Shown here one piece after another: positions 48,906 to 59,580 of a DNA stretch of 64,000 nt. The translations under genes and the position numbers were made by a program. The number at the start of each line of letters is the position of its first letter. Position 1 is the stretch's first letter. Origin of the DNA: Orcinus orca (taxonomy: Eukaryota > Chordata > Mammalia > Artiodactyla > Delphinidae); the NCBI RefSeq assembly GCF_937001465.1, contig NC_064561.1, positions 53,948,698 through 54,012,697 on the forward strand, given 5' to 3'. The notes under the pieces are model-generated. The model did no database searches and was not told the DNA's origin. It saw only the letters and a list, made by a program, of their open reading frames with translations.

Positions 48906-49138
48906 CCTGACAAGGTCAACCAGAAGAGCTGTCTGCTGTCCCCTGGAGCTACTGTGATTCATGAGGTTCAGGGAAAGGTAACCCTGGCTGAGCAATCCTC
49001 GGGCTTGTCCTTTTATCAAGAGAAATGCACAAGAAAAGTTTTTCTGGGGAGGATGGGATACCAGAGCGAGACATGAAACTATCTCTCTTAAGAGGAAATA
49101 TGGGAACAAATTAGAGAGGGGTGTTATACCATCTATAC

Positions 49139-49305
49139 CATGTTTATCAAAGTGTGGCTCAGGGATGCCCTGCTTTAGAACCAATGTGGCACTCATTAAA
49201 TTAGCACATTCCTGTCCCTACTGGGGAAGTGGGTCCAGTATTGTGCTTTTCTCAGAAGCTACCCTGAAGATGCTTCCTTAAACAAGGTGTAGAGAATCAC
49301 TGGCA
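49139..49305 (+). mobile_element. MER5A-like DNA transposon fragment
   Basis: 'tttatcaaagtgtggctcag', 'cattcctgtccctactgggg' and 'gtagagaatcactg' follow MER5A order with heavy divergence. With the copy at 48300 this makes two of the family within 1 kb. Confidence 0.62.
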
Positions 49306-49625
49306 AATACTATTCATGAAAGAGCCCCCCGCCCCCTCAATTCTCCAGCCCTGTGTTTACCCAGAAAAAAAAAAAAAAACAAAACGAAACAGTGAAGGCA
49401 AATGAACTTGTGCATCTGTGCATTTACCAAGAATCTAAACTTCTTTTGCTCTTGTCATCTCCAGTGCAGCTGGGTTCCAAGCGGGTGTTCAACTTCTGCA
49501 GAATGCACGACTCCCCAGAGAAACAAACACTAACCCAGGTTTGGCTACTTAAGGATGTGGATTATGTCAACTTCTTTGGAATGACTGTGGTTTATAAAAC
49601 TTAAATGCAAAAAGCAAGTGCCTCC

Positions 49626-49810
49626 AGGGAGGTCAGCTCAGCGCTGTGTCCCCCTAGAGGGGGTGGGGTAGGGGGGGTGGGGTAGGGAGGGTGGGAGGGA
49701 GACGCAAGAGGGAGGGGATGTCTGTATATGTGTAGCTGATTCACTGTTATACAGCAGAAACTAACACACCATTGTAAAGCAATTACACTCCAATAAGGAT
49801 GTTAAAAAAA
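49626..49810 (+). mobile_element. Severely 5'-truncated L1 (3' UTR only)
   Basis: The last 185 bp of a cetartiodactyl L1: 'tgtatatgtgtagctgattc', 'gcagaaactaacacaccatt' and an AATAAGG near the end (the parent has AATAAAG), then an A-run. The perfect 10-bp duplication 'aagtgcctcc' lies at 49616-49625 and 49811-49820. The same tail occurs at 24.1-24.29 kb. The internal (GGGGT)n stretch at 49660-49705 is slightly expanded. Confidence 0.94.
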
Positions 49811-49820
49811 AAGTGCCTCC

Positions 49821-50170
49821 TGCTTCCTCTATTCTCCACCCTTCCTCTCCTCCCCACCCGACTTCTTTACCGTGTTCCCATTCCTTCCCCTTTATGCTTC
49901 CTTTGCTTACACTCTTCTTTTCTTCGGAAATCTTTTCCTTTACGTCCCTTACTTCCACTTCTCTCTCTCACTCCTCACTCCTCTTATGCTTTGCCCCATC
50001 TACCCTATACCTTTCCTTCTCCATCTCTTTCCCTCTCTCGTTTTGCCTCTCTATATGTTTCTCTCTCTCATTCCTCCCTTGTTCTGCCTCTGTGTGTGTC
50101 TCTCTGTCCCCTCACTCCCCCTTCTCTTCTTTCTCTGACTCTGTACCTCTCTTTGTCCTTCTGTCCTCTA
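49821..50170 (+). repeat. Polypyrimidine (C/T-rich) tract
   Basis: About 350 bases strongly biased to C and T on the plus strand, made of irregular TCTC, CCTT and CCCC blocks. It lies directly after the L1 tail. Three overlapping frames of up to 217 codons here reflect this composition (Leu/Ser/Pro/Phe-rich). Confidence 0.85.
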
Positions 50171-51249
50171 TTGTACACAATACCTTGCTGCGCATACCTC
50201 TTCTTGACGCCCAAGCTCCTGGCTCCCCTCCCAACAAGAAACCTCCAGGAGACAGGCTTCTGGCTAGGCATGCATGCTCGCCCTGTGAAATCAGCCATCA
50301 CCCTCTACAAGTCAAGGGGCTCACTCTGCTTACAAAGTCTTGGTGACCTGCTGCCAGAAGCCCAGAGTGAGGAGAAGAACTCCTGCGAAGAGAGACGAAA
50401 TGGGGGCTGGAAAGATGCAGCAGCAATTACAGAGTGGAAACAGCAGGGCTAAACTGCTCTAGTACCCAGAACCTCCCCTGAAGGAGAAACTGCTGGACCA
50501 AGCACAAGCAGTGGAGGGTTCTTTTGCGTTTTGAGTGTCCATCACTTCATTTCCATAGTACAAACATCTCGCTGGCAGGCAGTGGAGTGGCGGCACCAAG
50601 GGGGGTGTTGGGAAAGCTTTAGCACCTCAGAATCTCCACCATCTTCTCAAAGCCAATCAACCTCCACAAAATACAAAATCTGAGTTAAAAGTGAGTGTCT
50701 ACTATGCATCCTGCCTCCAGACAACTCCCCTCCCCCCAGCTGCTGCCCCATCTTCCAACCTGACACCCACCTCTAAGTATCCCCTTTATAGACAGAAAGG
50801 CTTCTGCCTTGAGCAGAGATAACTGGCCCCAATCTACAAATGAGCAAACTGAGGGATGGAAAAGTCACTCGGCTGACTCTGGAAGACACTATAATACTTC
50901 GGGCTGCCACCGCTTTCAGGGCCCCGAGTATTTTGCACACTCAAATCACCGGAAGGATGGTGCGTTCAGAAGAAACTTTTGCAAAGTGCTGCCACCTCCT
51001 CTCCCAGTTCGAATCTCCGAGGGTGGGTGCAGAACGTTGTCTCTCTCTATTCTCTTTCCGTCCAGCTCTCAAACTCGACCTGTCCCCACGCTTACCGGCG
51101 CACACCACCTGTACACACCCTTCCCACCCACCCCAGCCCCTCCATCTGAGTCTTAGGAATACAAGTGCAGGAGGGAGGTGAAGAAGAATAAACTCGTGCA
51201 CGGCCCGGGTGCTTCTGCAACTCCCCTCCCCTTGAGGGAGTATAGAGGA
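50171..51249. other. Non-coding DNA upstream of the CpG island
   Basis: GC content rises toward the island. A plus-strand MIR remnant lies near 50820-50890 ('ctacaaatgagcaaactgag'). No exon recognised. Confidence 0.5.
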
Positions 51250-51870
51250 GCAAAATGCTGAGGTTTGGCTCGGTGCCCAGCCTAGGGAGCTGGAATACCC
51301 GCCGCCAGGGACCACGAAGAAGACCGGGCTCGCATCCGAGGACCAGCCAAGTACGCGTCGCCCCAGCTGAATGGGCCCCTCAGTGCCTGCAAGTTGAAAC
51401 CTCAGTCAGGCACACAATGAGGCCGCTGTTTTCCGACAGGAGGCATTCGGATGCCTCATACACTCACCCCAAATCGGGCCTGAGAGCAGAGAGCGCATTT
51501 CCTTACCCATGTTCAGATGCGCCCCTTGAAGCAGCAGCCTGGGCCCCGCGGAGGGAGCGGCTCCCCTCCCCCACGCCCGGCCACAGGAAGCCCGCGCAGG
51601 CCACCTGTTGGACTCTGTCCGGCGGCCCCAGATCTTGCGCCCCCAAACCCGCACCGCGGAGCGGGGCACCCAGGGTACTCTACCCGTCAGCGACAGAAAA
51701 ATTTCACTCGCGCCTTCTCCTGTGGCTACCTTTCCCACTCCCAATCACACACATACACAGTTCCTTAATATCCCAGCAGTCGCCTCTCTTTAATGAAGCA
51801 CGCTTAGCCTCCCCTAGGGCCCAGGGCTGCCCACGGTCTCCGAGAGCGCCCAGGTGGCTGCGGATCTCTA

Positions 51871-51890
51871 AGCGCACACGGTGAGTGCCT
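51871..51890 (+). other. Candidate plus-strand splice donor
   Basis: 'cacacg' followed by 'gtgagtgcc' gives a near-consensus donor with the exon ending at 51880. It would suit a plus-strand first exon starting inside the left part of the island. The consensus is short enough to occur by chance. Confidence 0.3.
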
Positions 51891-52173
51891 GTTTAATGCG
51901 CGGGCGGCTGAAAAGCCCCAAATGGCACACTGATTGGGGAACAGTCAGTGGCCTGCTCTAGGGAGCCCCCTTTCTCCTTGGCAAGCGGAAGAGGTCTCCC
52001 TCTTTGGTTTAGAAATGAAGGAATTCGGGGAAGCCCCGAAGGCAATCGGCTTGAGAGAACCAATGTTGCGTTTCGCTGCCAAATCCCAGGATAGGTGCAA
52101 GGAGGCAACTTTCTCGTGTCTCCCTGCCATCTCTGCAAGCAACTAGATAGGGATAAACGGCGCCGCCTCGACC

Positions 52174-52190
52174 GACTACTTACCCCTGGG
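52174..52190 (-). other. Candidate minus-strand splice donor
   Basis: Read on the minus strand: 'cccaggg' then 'gtaagtagt', with the exon ending at 52184. This is the best donor match in the island and would suit a minus-strand exon 1 of up to about 1 kb covering the CpG core. A further minus donor of similar type ('ggg' then 'gtgagtg') lies at 51468/51467. Confidence 0.35.
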
Positions 52191-53414
52191 TATGGACGCT
52201 GCCGGCGCAGGAGACCTCAGCAGACCCGCGCGCGCGGAATCCGCGAAACGCCTTGGTGTCTCGCTCCTCTCCTGGGCCACGCGGCGAAGGCTACGCGCTC
52301 CAAGCCGGGCAGCCGAGGGCTGTGGATCCCATGGGTGGCGAGTTGGCAGAAGGCGCGCCGCCCGGCTGGGGGCGCATCGCTCCCAGGGCTGGCGGAGGCT
52401 GCGGTGGGGAGAGGGGCTCCCGGGGAAGTTGGCGGCGCTGGGGGCTGACTTCGGACTTCGCGCTCGCTTCGGCTCGAGCGGCCGGGCGCGTCCTCCAGGA
52501 TAAACAGGGACTCGCCCGCGGAATGGGGGCCGGCTGCGGGAAACCTCCGCTGGCCGCCGCCTAGAAAGAGTGCGGCGGCATCGCTGCCTGGAACCCCCAG
52601 CTGCGGCTGGAGCCGAGAGCGAGTGAGGGCGCCGGGCTGCCTCCTCCCGGCTGCCGGCGCCCCTTTTTCAGAGTCCTGCTCGACCCAGCCCGCCGCGCCC
52701 TTCCTTCTGTCCGTGTCCTCCCCTCCGCTGCTTCACCGGCTCTCGGGGCTCGTGGGGCTGGGCTCCGGGCAGAGGCTGAGCGGAAGGCGGCCGCAGAGCC
52801 CGCAGCATGGAAGGGCAATCTCGCCGTCTCGGGCTCGGGCTCGGGCTCCGGCAGCGGCAGCAGCTGCCGCTGCCTCCCGCGCGCCCACGTGCCGGAGCCC
52901 CGGTGTGCGCGCTTCGGCCGCGGGGCTGGAGGGAGGAAGCGAGGGCGAGCGGCGGATGTGGGTGGCGGGGAGAGTCTGCACGGCGGCGCAGCTGAGGGGA
53001 AGCCGCCGAGAGGCTCCCGAGGGCACGGGGCTCCTCGTCTTGCAGCTCCGGGAAGACTCGTGTGGAAGGCTCCCCAGCTCCCGCCTCCCTTTGCAGAGAG
53101 GAGGGAGCCTGAGTGAAACCTGGAGCTGGGGGGTGGGGGGGGCGGCGGCGCTCCACTCCACAGGATCAGCTGCGAGCAGCGGCTGGAGGCGGCTACGTGT
53201 CTCCGCCAAAGGGACGGGTTCCAAGTATCCTTGAACCCCGGCACATCTACCCCGAGAAGAATGGGGTACAGAAACCCCGAGTGAGAGAGGACGCCTGTTC
53301 CGGCGTGCCCCGCCTTCCTCCCAGACTAAGCACTTTCCCCGTTAACCAACAGACTCCAAGGTGCTCCTCCTTCCAGGGAGAAAGGAGTTGTCTTGCAATA
53401 TGGGCCTGACAACC

Positions 53415-53610
53415 TCCAATCAATTAACAAATAATTAGTGAGACTCACTTTGAGCGATGCCGGGCAATGCTTTGGATCATGGGGCCCTCCCTGGTTGGAA
53501 GCTGGGTCGTGTTCTCTGTTCTACGTGCCCTTAGGCGGGCCCTCCGTGGGCCTCATTGCTCCAACCATAAAATGAGGTTCCTTCCTGATAGGGGTAAGAA
53601 AGACAAACAC
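53415..53610 (-). mobile_element. L2/MIR remnants at the island edge
   Basis: 53415-53480 resembles a reversed L2 3' end ('gatgccgggcaatgctttgg'). 53500-53610 resembles reversed MIR ('gggcctcattgctccaacca', 'aaaatgaggttccttcctg'). Both are weak. Confidence 0.45.
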
Positions 53611-53794
53611 ATTTGAGAATTTTAAAATTAGAAAATACTTCAAAACATGGATAATAGTCCAATACTAACGAGACGTATGATTAAAATAAGGAAAATTATC
53701 ACAGAAAAATCGAAAATGAGATCTCTAAAACTGAGAAACCAACAAAATGTGCATATCACTGGGCACACGTGCAGTCACTTGGAGATCTTAGGCT

Positions 53795-53935
53795 CCAATC
53801 TTCTCGTTATCTTAGTGGGGAAATAGAGGCTCAGAGAAGACAAATGGCCTGTCCAAGGTTACACAATCCGATTTGCTTTAGGTTAGTCTTAACGGCCAAA
53901 CCTTTGCTTTTTCTGCCATACACCAGTACACGAAT
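53795..53935 (+). mobile_element. MIR SINE fragment
   Basis: 'gaggctcagagaagacaaat' and 'ctgtccaaggttacacaatc' are MIR core. Confidence 0.72.
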
Positions 53936-54004
53936 TATGTTCAGCATTGTTGCGCTGAGACATAGCAAAAGGGAAGAGAGATTCATTCCCTCTGAGGTTT
54001 CTCA

Positions 54005-54340
54005 AAAAAGGCTTTGAGAAAAGTGGAATTTAAGCTAACTTCTAAAGAGTAGGCAGGATTCAGATAAGTGGAAAGGCGAGATCATTCAAGGGGAGGGAGA
54101 GAGGTCACTAAAAGATGAAGAAGGACATGTTACAGCAGCAGCAAACAAGTTTGGCAGGAGCAGAGTGCTTGCCTAGGCGATGGGGAGCCATTAAAGGTGT
54201 TTTAGCAGTAAAAGAAAATAATGAAAGCTTTGTTTTAGGATGATCAATATGGCCTGGTACAGGATGGATTAGGAGGTGAAGAGATGAGGGAGGAGGAAGG
54301 AAGAAAGGAAAGGAATTGCAGGCCAAGAAAACCTTTAGGA
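54005..54340 (-). mobile_element. L2 fragment, minus strand
   Basis: 'agaaaagtggaatttaagct', 'gatggggagccattaaaggt' and 'tggattaggaggtgaagaga' read as reversed L2. Confidence 0.62.
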
Positions 54341-54344
54341 GGTC

Positions 54345-54765
54345 AAGGCAGCTATCAGGTGCAGGTGATGGAAGCCTGATGAAATGTAGGGGCAGGAAAA
54401 GGTGAAATAAATGAAACTTGTCCTGTCCTTGCTGTTAAAAGCCTGCTTTATAGGAAGCACTCTGCTGTTAATTGCAGGGGACACTAGGGAATGGCACATG
54501 TGCTTGAGACATCATGGGAAACTGGGGGCTAATCCTCAGAGGCAGCAGTGGAGCTTTTCACAATAACCGATCTGAAGCTTATCTGGTCCCTTGGTTTAGG
54601 GAGCTGGACAGCAACAGACTTAGGAAAAGAACGGACTAAGGATTTCTATCAATCTACCAAAAGCGAAAACCAGAAAGAGAAGGGAAAATCTTGTTTTCTT
54701 TTATTCCTTGGAGGTTCTTGAGGTCACCAATGAATGGCTTCAGGGGCTTCCTCAGGTCCTCCCAC
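54345..54765. other. Non-coding DNA, no gene seen
   Basis: Unassigned. Confidence 0.45.
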
Positions 54766-54799
54766 CGGAAATTGTCTTTCTAACACTGGATCTCCTTAT

Positions 54800-54945
54800 G
54801 TGGACCAGCAGTAACAGCATCACCGGGGAGCTCACCAGAAAGAGAATCCGAGGCCACACCATATACCAACTGAATCAGAACTTTCATCTTAACAAGATTC
54901 CTAGGTGATTTATATGCACATTAAGTCTGAGAAGCATTTCCCTAC
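54800..54945 (+). mobile_element. MER5A-like DNA transposon fragment
   Basis: 'tggaccagcagtaacagcat', 'caactgaatcagaactttca' and 'tatgcacattaagtctgaga' follow MER5A order. Confidence 0.68.
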
Positions 54946-54949
54946 CTGG

Positions 54950-55240
54950 TCATGTCTTAAACTACTGTTCTTCAAACTAGCACACAGTAAAAACAAACAA
55001 ACAAACAAAAAATCATATATATGGCACCGTGGCTATACACACACACACTTACTTATAAGTGAAATAAAAGTTTCACAAAACAACACATATCCTTACTGTG
55101 TGATTCACTTCAATATTTCCTATTCAATTTATTTTATTTTTTTAAAAAGCTGGTTATGACTTACTTGATTGATTCCATGACCTAGTAGTGGACTGCAATT
55201 TATGGTTTGAAATATATTGAGCTGTGCTATTAATTCTTTT
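54950..55240. other. Non-coding AT-rich DNA
   Basis: Contains a CAAA run (54991-55010) and a short CA run (near 55036). No gene seen. Confidence 0.5.
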
Positions 55241-55244
55241 TGCC

Positions 55245-55420
55245 TTGAGTTTCGGTTGTATGTTTGTGTATCTCTTCCACTAGACTGCGAGTTCCTTGAG
55301 GGCAAGTTTTAGATTTTTTTTGTCATTGAAATATAGGTCAGAGGTTGACAGAGGGTTTTCTATGTAGTAGCAACTCAGTAAATATTCGAGGAGATAATCA
55401 ATGAATGAATGTATAAATGG
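55245..55420 (+). mobile_element. L2 3' end
   Basis: 'ctagactgcgagttccttga' followed by 'tgtagtagcaactcagtaaa' and terminal 'caatgaatgaatg' are clear L2 3' landmarks. Confidence 0.78.
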
Positions 55421-55424
55421 ATGG

Positions 55425-56320
55425 GAGCCAGAGATTGGGGGGAAGGCTGTGGGAAGAAGGGAGAGAAGCTTGGAATGTAGGAAAGGATTAAGCCAAGAAA
55501 ATGTTTATCCAAAACTCCAATTCCCTGAAGCAATATCAATGGACTATGAAGAGAAAAAGTCATTTCTAAAACAACTATGCATTCCAAATGTTCCACTGTC
55601 AGCCAGAATCTTATTTTCCAATAGAGTTCACCTTTATTGCTTCACAAAATTCCAAACTTTGGGGACTTGGTTATGATGGAAAACAGCTGAATAGCTAATG
55701 CACATTATTAGACGAGGAAAGGAAATGAAGAGGTGGCAAAGACCAGTGAGTTCAAACCTGACACAAAAAGAGGAAAGCTTCCAGAATCTTGTCTTCCTGG
55801 GACGCAGGCCACTGACCAAGGGGAGGAAAGAACTAGGGCTAGTTACTTGGATTGAGGCAGATTTTGTCTGACTACCTGGGATACTTGGCAATTACAGGTT
55901 TCCAAATTCAAAATAGCTTTTTTTGGAGGTAGTAGTTTCCTTGCCATAGGATATATACCACAGAGAATGAAAAAGTACTTACTGTTCACTAACCAACAGA
56001 ACTTTAGAGTAGAGAATGTTATGATTTATTTCAGATAAATAAACCATAACCTGAAGTGTGAATATCTGAGTCAGTATTTCATATTGTAAAGAGATCTCAA
56101 GTGGCCACCAGTTCAACTCCTCATTTTGAAGGAATCTATGAAAGTTACCACAGATTCCCTTATCACAGGGTATACAGTAAAGCTATAGACCTAGGATTTC
56201 ATCTCAGGCTTTCAAACTCAGTCACCATGACTGCCTGTTATATTTTACATAGAAATGCCACAGACTACACATTTAGGAAGCCTTGTTTTAGTGTAAAGAA
56301 AGATTGATGAATTGCCTGAA
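55425..56320. other. Non-coding DNA, no gene seen
   Basis: Unassigned. Frames of 68-91 codons on either strand have no recognised family. Confidence 0.5.
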
Positions 56321-56329
56321 AAGGCTGCA

Positions 56330-56570
56330 ACTGGAGACATTTATTGAGTATCTACTATGACGAAGGCACTGTAGCAGGTGTTTTGTTTTATTTCATAAAA
56401 TCCCCACTTTAAAAAAATCCATGAAATAGGAGTTTTTAATCTCCATTTTGTGAATGAGGAAAGGAAGGCTCAGAGAGGGTAAATAATTTGCCCAACATTT
56501 TAAAGCTAGAAAGCTCCAAAGGAGGTTTTGAACAAAAGCCTATGTTCCTCCTAAGTCCATATTCTCCCTT
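56330..56570 (+). mobile_element. MIR SINE, well preserved
   Basis: 'gagacatttattgagtatct', 'aatctccattttgtgaatga', 'ggctcagagagggtaaataa' and 'agtccatattctcccttttc' give almost the whole MIR. Confidence 0.85.
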
Positions 56571-56815
56571 TTCCTTATGCTTTGCTTCCAAATCACAGAA
56601 GATTTCAAGCAAAAACTGGCTGGAAGATGGAAGAACAGAATTCTGATTAGGGCAGAGGATTGAAATAGCTGACTTGATAAGTACACCCTTGTGCTGAGAT
56701 CCTGGGATGCTTTGAAGGGTTGTTCACCTCAAGGTGGAAATACTACTAAGTACTTTGAGTACCCCTCCTGTGTGGAATCCACAAACTGACTCAGTGGTGA
56801 CCCATTACGCTTGAG
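56571..56815. other. Non-coding DNA, no gene seen
   Basis: Unassigned interval before two L1 tails. Confidence 0.5.
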
Positions 56816-56819
56816 AGCT

Positions 56820-56985
56820 ACTGTATAGCACAGGGAACGCTGCTCAGTATTCGGCAATAACCTAAATGGTAAAAGAATTTGAAAAAGAATAGATACATGT
56901 TTATGTATAACTGAATCACTTTGCTGTACACCTGAAACTAACACAACATTGTTAATCAACTAGGCTCCACCATAAAATTTTTTTA
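56820..56985 (+). mobile_element. Truncated L1 3' end
   Basis: 'tactgtatagcacagggaac', 'ctgtacacctgaaactaaca' and 'gttaatcaactaggctccac' match an L1 3' UTR of a somewhat older type than the neighbouring tail. Confidence 0.85.
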
Positions 56986-57001
56986 AAAAGAAAAGAAAGT
57001 T

Positions 57002-57066
57002 GCAGAAACTAACACACCATTGTAAAGCAATTATACCCCAATAAAGATGTTAAAAAAAAAAAAAAA
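57002..57066 (+). mobile_element. Extremely short L1 insertion (about 65 bp)
   Basis: Only the last 50 bases of the cetartiodactyl L1 ('gcagaaactaacacaccatt', then 'ccaataaagatgtt') plus an A-tail. A 13-bp duplication with one mismatch, 'agaaaagaaagtt' / 'agaaaaggaagtt', lies at 56989-57001 and 57067-57079, which supports a real insertion and not a leftover fragment. Confidence 0.82.
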
Positions 57067-57079
57067 AGAAAAGGAAGTT

Positions 57080-57955
57080 AATGCTGCATTGAAAGCTGCA
57101 TTGGCGGTATCTCAAAAGGAAGTTTTGCATCTGGAGAATTTCATTCTCCAGGCAAATTAGTGTTCTTTTGTTTGTCAGAGTAATAGACATCAACTGAAGG
57201 TAGTTTGAGGGATGGGGAAGGAAACTCATTCTAAAGAACCAAGAGACTAAAGAAACACAGGGAAATTAGGGAAACAAGACCTCCGGAAGGGACTGGAATT
57301 TGGGAATGAAATCTTGCTAGATCTCATATTGTATGTGTGTATCTCTCTCTGTCTCTGTCTCTCTCTCCCTCTGTCTCTGTCTGTCTGTCTCTCTCTTTGT
57401 ATCTCTTTTTCATCTCATTTTTGCTATGCTTCTACTTCTTGCCTCTCTTGCTGCAAAAGACCTCTCTACTTCTCTGCTAATGTGGCAGATTACCTGGATC
57501 ACATGAATTTCACGATTTGCTGTCTCTGGACCTCCAGTCTTTTTATCAGGAGAGGGTATCTCATTGGTCAAATTTCACCCCTGACCATCAGATAGAACCA
57601 GGAGGGTGTAGTCACAGTAGCAACAAACCTCCTTGGAGCTTAGCCCTGTGAATTAGATATAAAGCACTCAAGGTGGGTTGGGGAACATTCCAGAAAAAGT
57701 ACAGAAATACAGATACCATATTCCTTAACATGAACAATCTAATGCTTTAGAAGTGGTGTTGGGGATCTCAGTATACACACACTAGACTTATGTAGGAGAT
57801 CGCCAGGGAGACAAGAGGATTGGTGACATGACAGATGGCTTAAAGCCCTAAAACGCAGTTGAGCCCCTTTTAAAGATCCCTGCCACCCAAGAACCCGTGC
57901 AGATGGACCAGAACTAATGGGAACTAATGAATATCCCAGGCACGTTTATCTGAAG
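57080..57955. other. Non-coding DNA with a CT-rich tract
   Basis: A TCTC/TGTC-rich run lies at 57341-57412. No gene seen. Confidence 0.5.
57341..57412 (+). repeat. TCTC/TGTC-rich simple repeat
   Basis: Irregular CT run with interspersed TGTC units. Confidence 0.9.
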
Positions 57956-57959
57956 ATTC

Positions 57960-58205
57960 ATTCTGTGCCTGGTTTCCTGGAAAGAACAGTGAATCAGGAT
58001 TCAGAAAACCTGGATTCAAATCCTGCCTCTGCCCTTGCCTTTTATGCAATTTTGGGCAAGGGACCTCACCTCACCAAAATCAGGGTTAATAAGCATGCTT
58101 TACCTACCTCAGAAAGTTGTCTCAAGAAGTAAATGAGATAATATCTGTAAAGCTAGCACTTTGTGAAATCTAAAGCACCGAGCAAATGTAAGAGATTATT
58201 AGTAA
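57960..58205 (-). mobile_element. MIR SINE, minus strand
   Basis: 'aacctggattcaaatcctgc', 'ttttgggcaagggacctcac' and 'agtaaatgagataatatctg' are a nearly complete reversed MIR. Confidence 0.83.
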
Positions 58206-58454
58206 TACAAGAAATCACAGGAAGCCAGTGAGTTGTAACACCTAGGTTACCTTTGCAAATATCTATTCCAACATGTTCTTCGGAATAGAAAAAAAAAATC
58301 CTGCTGCACGAAATGTAATGAACGTCAAGTGTGTCTATTCCATTCTTATGAAGCATGGTTGGATGAAAAGGATCAGTGCACCTCAGAAGTGAAGGGCTGA
58401 AAGTGTATAGTTTTCAAGATATTACTACAGCTTCAGGAGAGGAGGAGTAATAGT

Positions 58455-58710
58455 AGTAGTAGTAATACTAATAGCAGCAACCCAGTAGTAACAATAATAA
58501 CCATCTGGTTGTTGTGTTCCAGGCATTGTGCTAAATGTTTTCCACTCAGTTGCTCAGTAAATTCATAGAACCTTCTCAGTTAGGCTCCCTTACTGTCTCT
58601 GTTTTAAAGGTGAGGAAACTGAGTCAGGGAAAGTTAATAATTTACCCACAGTCTCAAATATGATAAGTGGGAGAGTCCAGAGTAAAACTCAGTTAACTTC
58701 AATCCAAAGT
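58455..58710 (+). mobile_element. MIR SINE
   Basis: 'ccaggcattgtgctaaatgt', 'ttaaaggtgaggaaactgag' and 'atttacccacagtctcaaat' are in MIR order. An AGTAGT-type run (58450-58490) precedes it. Confidence 0.8.
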
Positions 58711-58889
58711 TAAAGCAAATAACCAAGACACTACTCTGTATTTTAGAAGACAATGTGATAAATGCCAAGTTTTGGTGGTGACAAAAAGTAGTATATAAAG
58801 GAGAGCATCTAACTATTCAGTCATAAATCCACGTTTTTGATTCATGATATTTTTTCCATTGAATGTGGATGATCTCTAAACAAAATTTA

Positions 58890-59580
58890 ACGAATTTAAT
58901 CACTACACACCTATATTAATTACATTAAAATGACAGTACCAATTATCAGTGAAAATGCTGAGTAACAAGAACACTCATGCATTGCTAGTGGAAAGGCAAA
59001 ATGGTACAACCACTTAGAAGACAGTTTGGTGGTTTCTTAAAAGTTAAACATACTCTTACGGTGCAATTGAGCAATTACATTCCTAGGTATTTATCCAATT
59101 GATTTGAACACTTCACACAAAAACCTGCAGGCAAATGTTTATCACAGCTTTATTCATCACCAAAAACTAGAAGCAACCAAGAAGTCCTTCAATAGGTAAA
59201 TGGATAAGCAAACTGTGGTGTATGCATACAAGCTATATAATACAATAGTGCAGTGCACCTAAAACTGTCAAAAAGCAATGAAAACATAAACTTAGAAGCT
59301 ATCATGGCCAAGATACACCTACGGAGACATGATGACTAAATGTAATATGGTATCCTAGTGAGATCTTGGAAAAGAAAAAAGACATTTGATTAAAAACTAA
59401 GATATCTGAATAACATGGACTTTAGTTAACGACAATGTATTACTGGTTCATTAATTGTGACAAATCTACCATACTAATTTAAGAGTGGGTATGAGGTATA
59501 TGGGTATATGAAACTGTCTCCATTGGCTTGGTAATTTTTCTATAAATCTAAAACCATTCTAAAATTAAAAGTTGATTTTT
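58890..59580 (+). mobile_element. Old L1 3' fragment
   Basis: 'catgcattgctagtggaaag', 'aattacattcctaggtattt' and 'gtccttcaataggtaaatgg' are ORF2 C-terminal relics. The 3' UTR ends with 'taaaaccattctaaaattaa'. Plus strand. Confidence 0.8.

Larger units (their letters stand above)
51250..53350. promoter_or_regulatory. CpG island, probable promoter and first exon of an unidentified gene
   Basis: The only stretch in the window with dense, undecayed CpG dinucleotides. The core is 52140-53060, and the flanks 51250-52140 and 53060-53350 are GC-rich but less dense. There is no transposon in it. An E-box CACGTG lies near 52887. A (CTCGGG)3 repeat and a strong hairpin occur at 52828-52874. Overlapping open frames exist on both strands (plus 52623-53234, 203 codons; minus 53244-52561, 227 codons; plus 51255-51884, 209 codons). 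They are what GC-rich DNA gives by chance and share no domain I recognise. In mammals such islands mark promoters. The gene and its direction cannot be named from this sequence. Confidence 0.8.

Noticed and set aside
49799..50452. Open frames of 217 and 177 codons.
   Set aside because: They lie in a polypyrimidine tract and are Leu/Ser/Pro-rich in several frames at once, which composition alone explains.
52561..53244. A 227-codon minus-strand frame, with a 203-codon plus-strand frame over the same bases.
   Set aside because: Long frames on both strands are expected in stop-poor GC-rich DNA. Pro/Arg/Ala-rich with no recognisable domain. I could not prefer either as coding.
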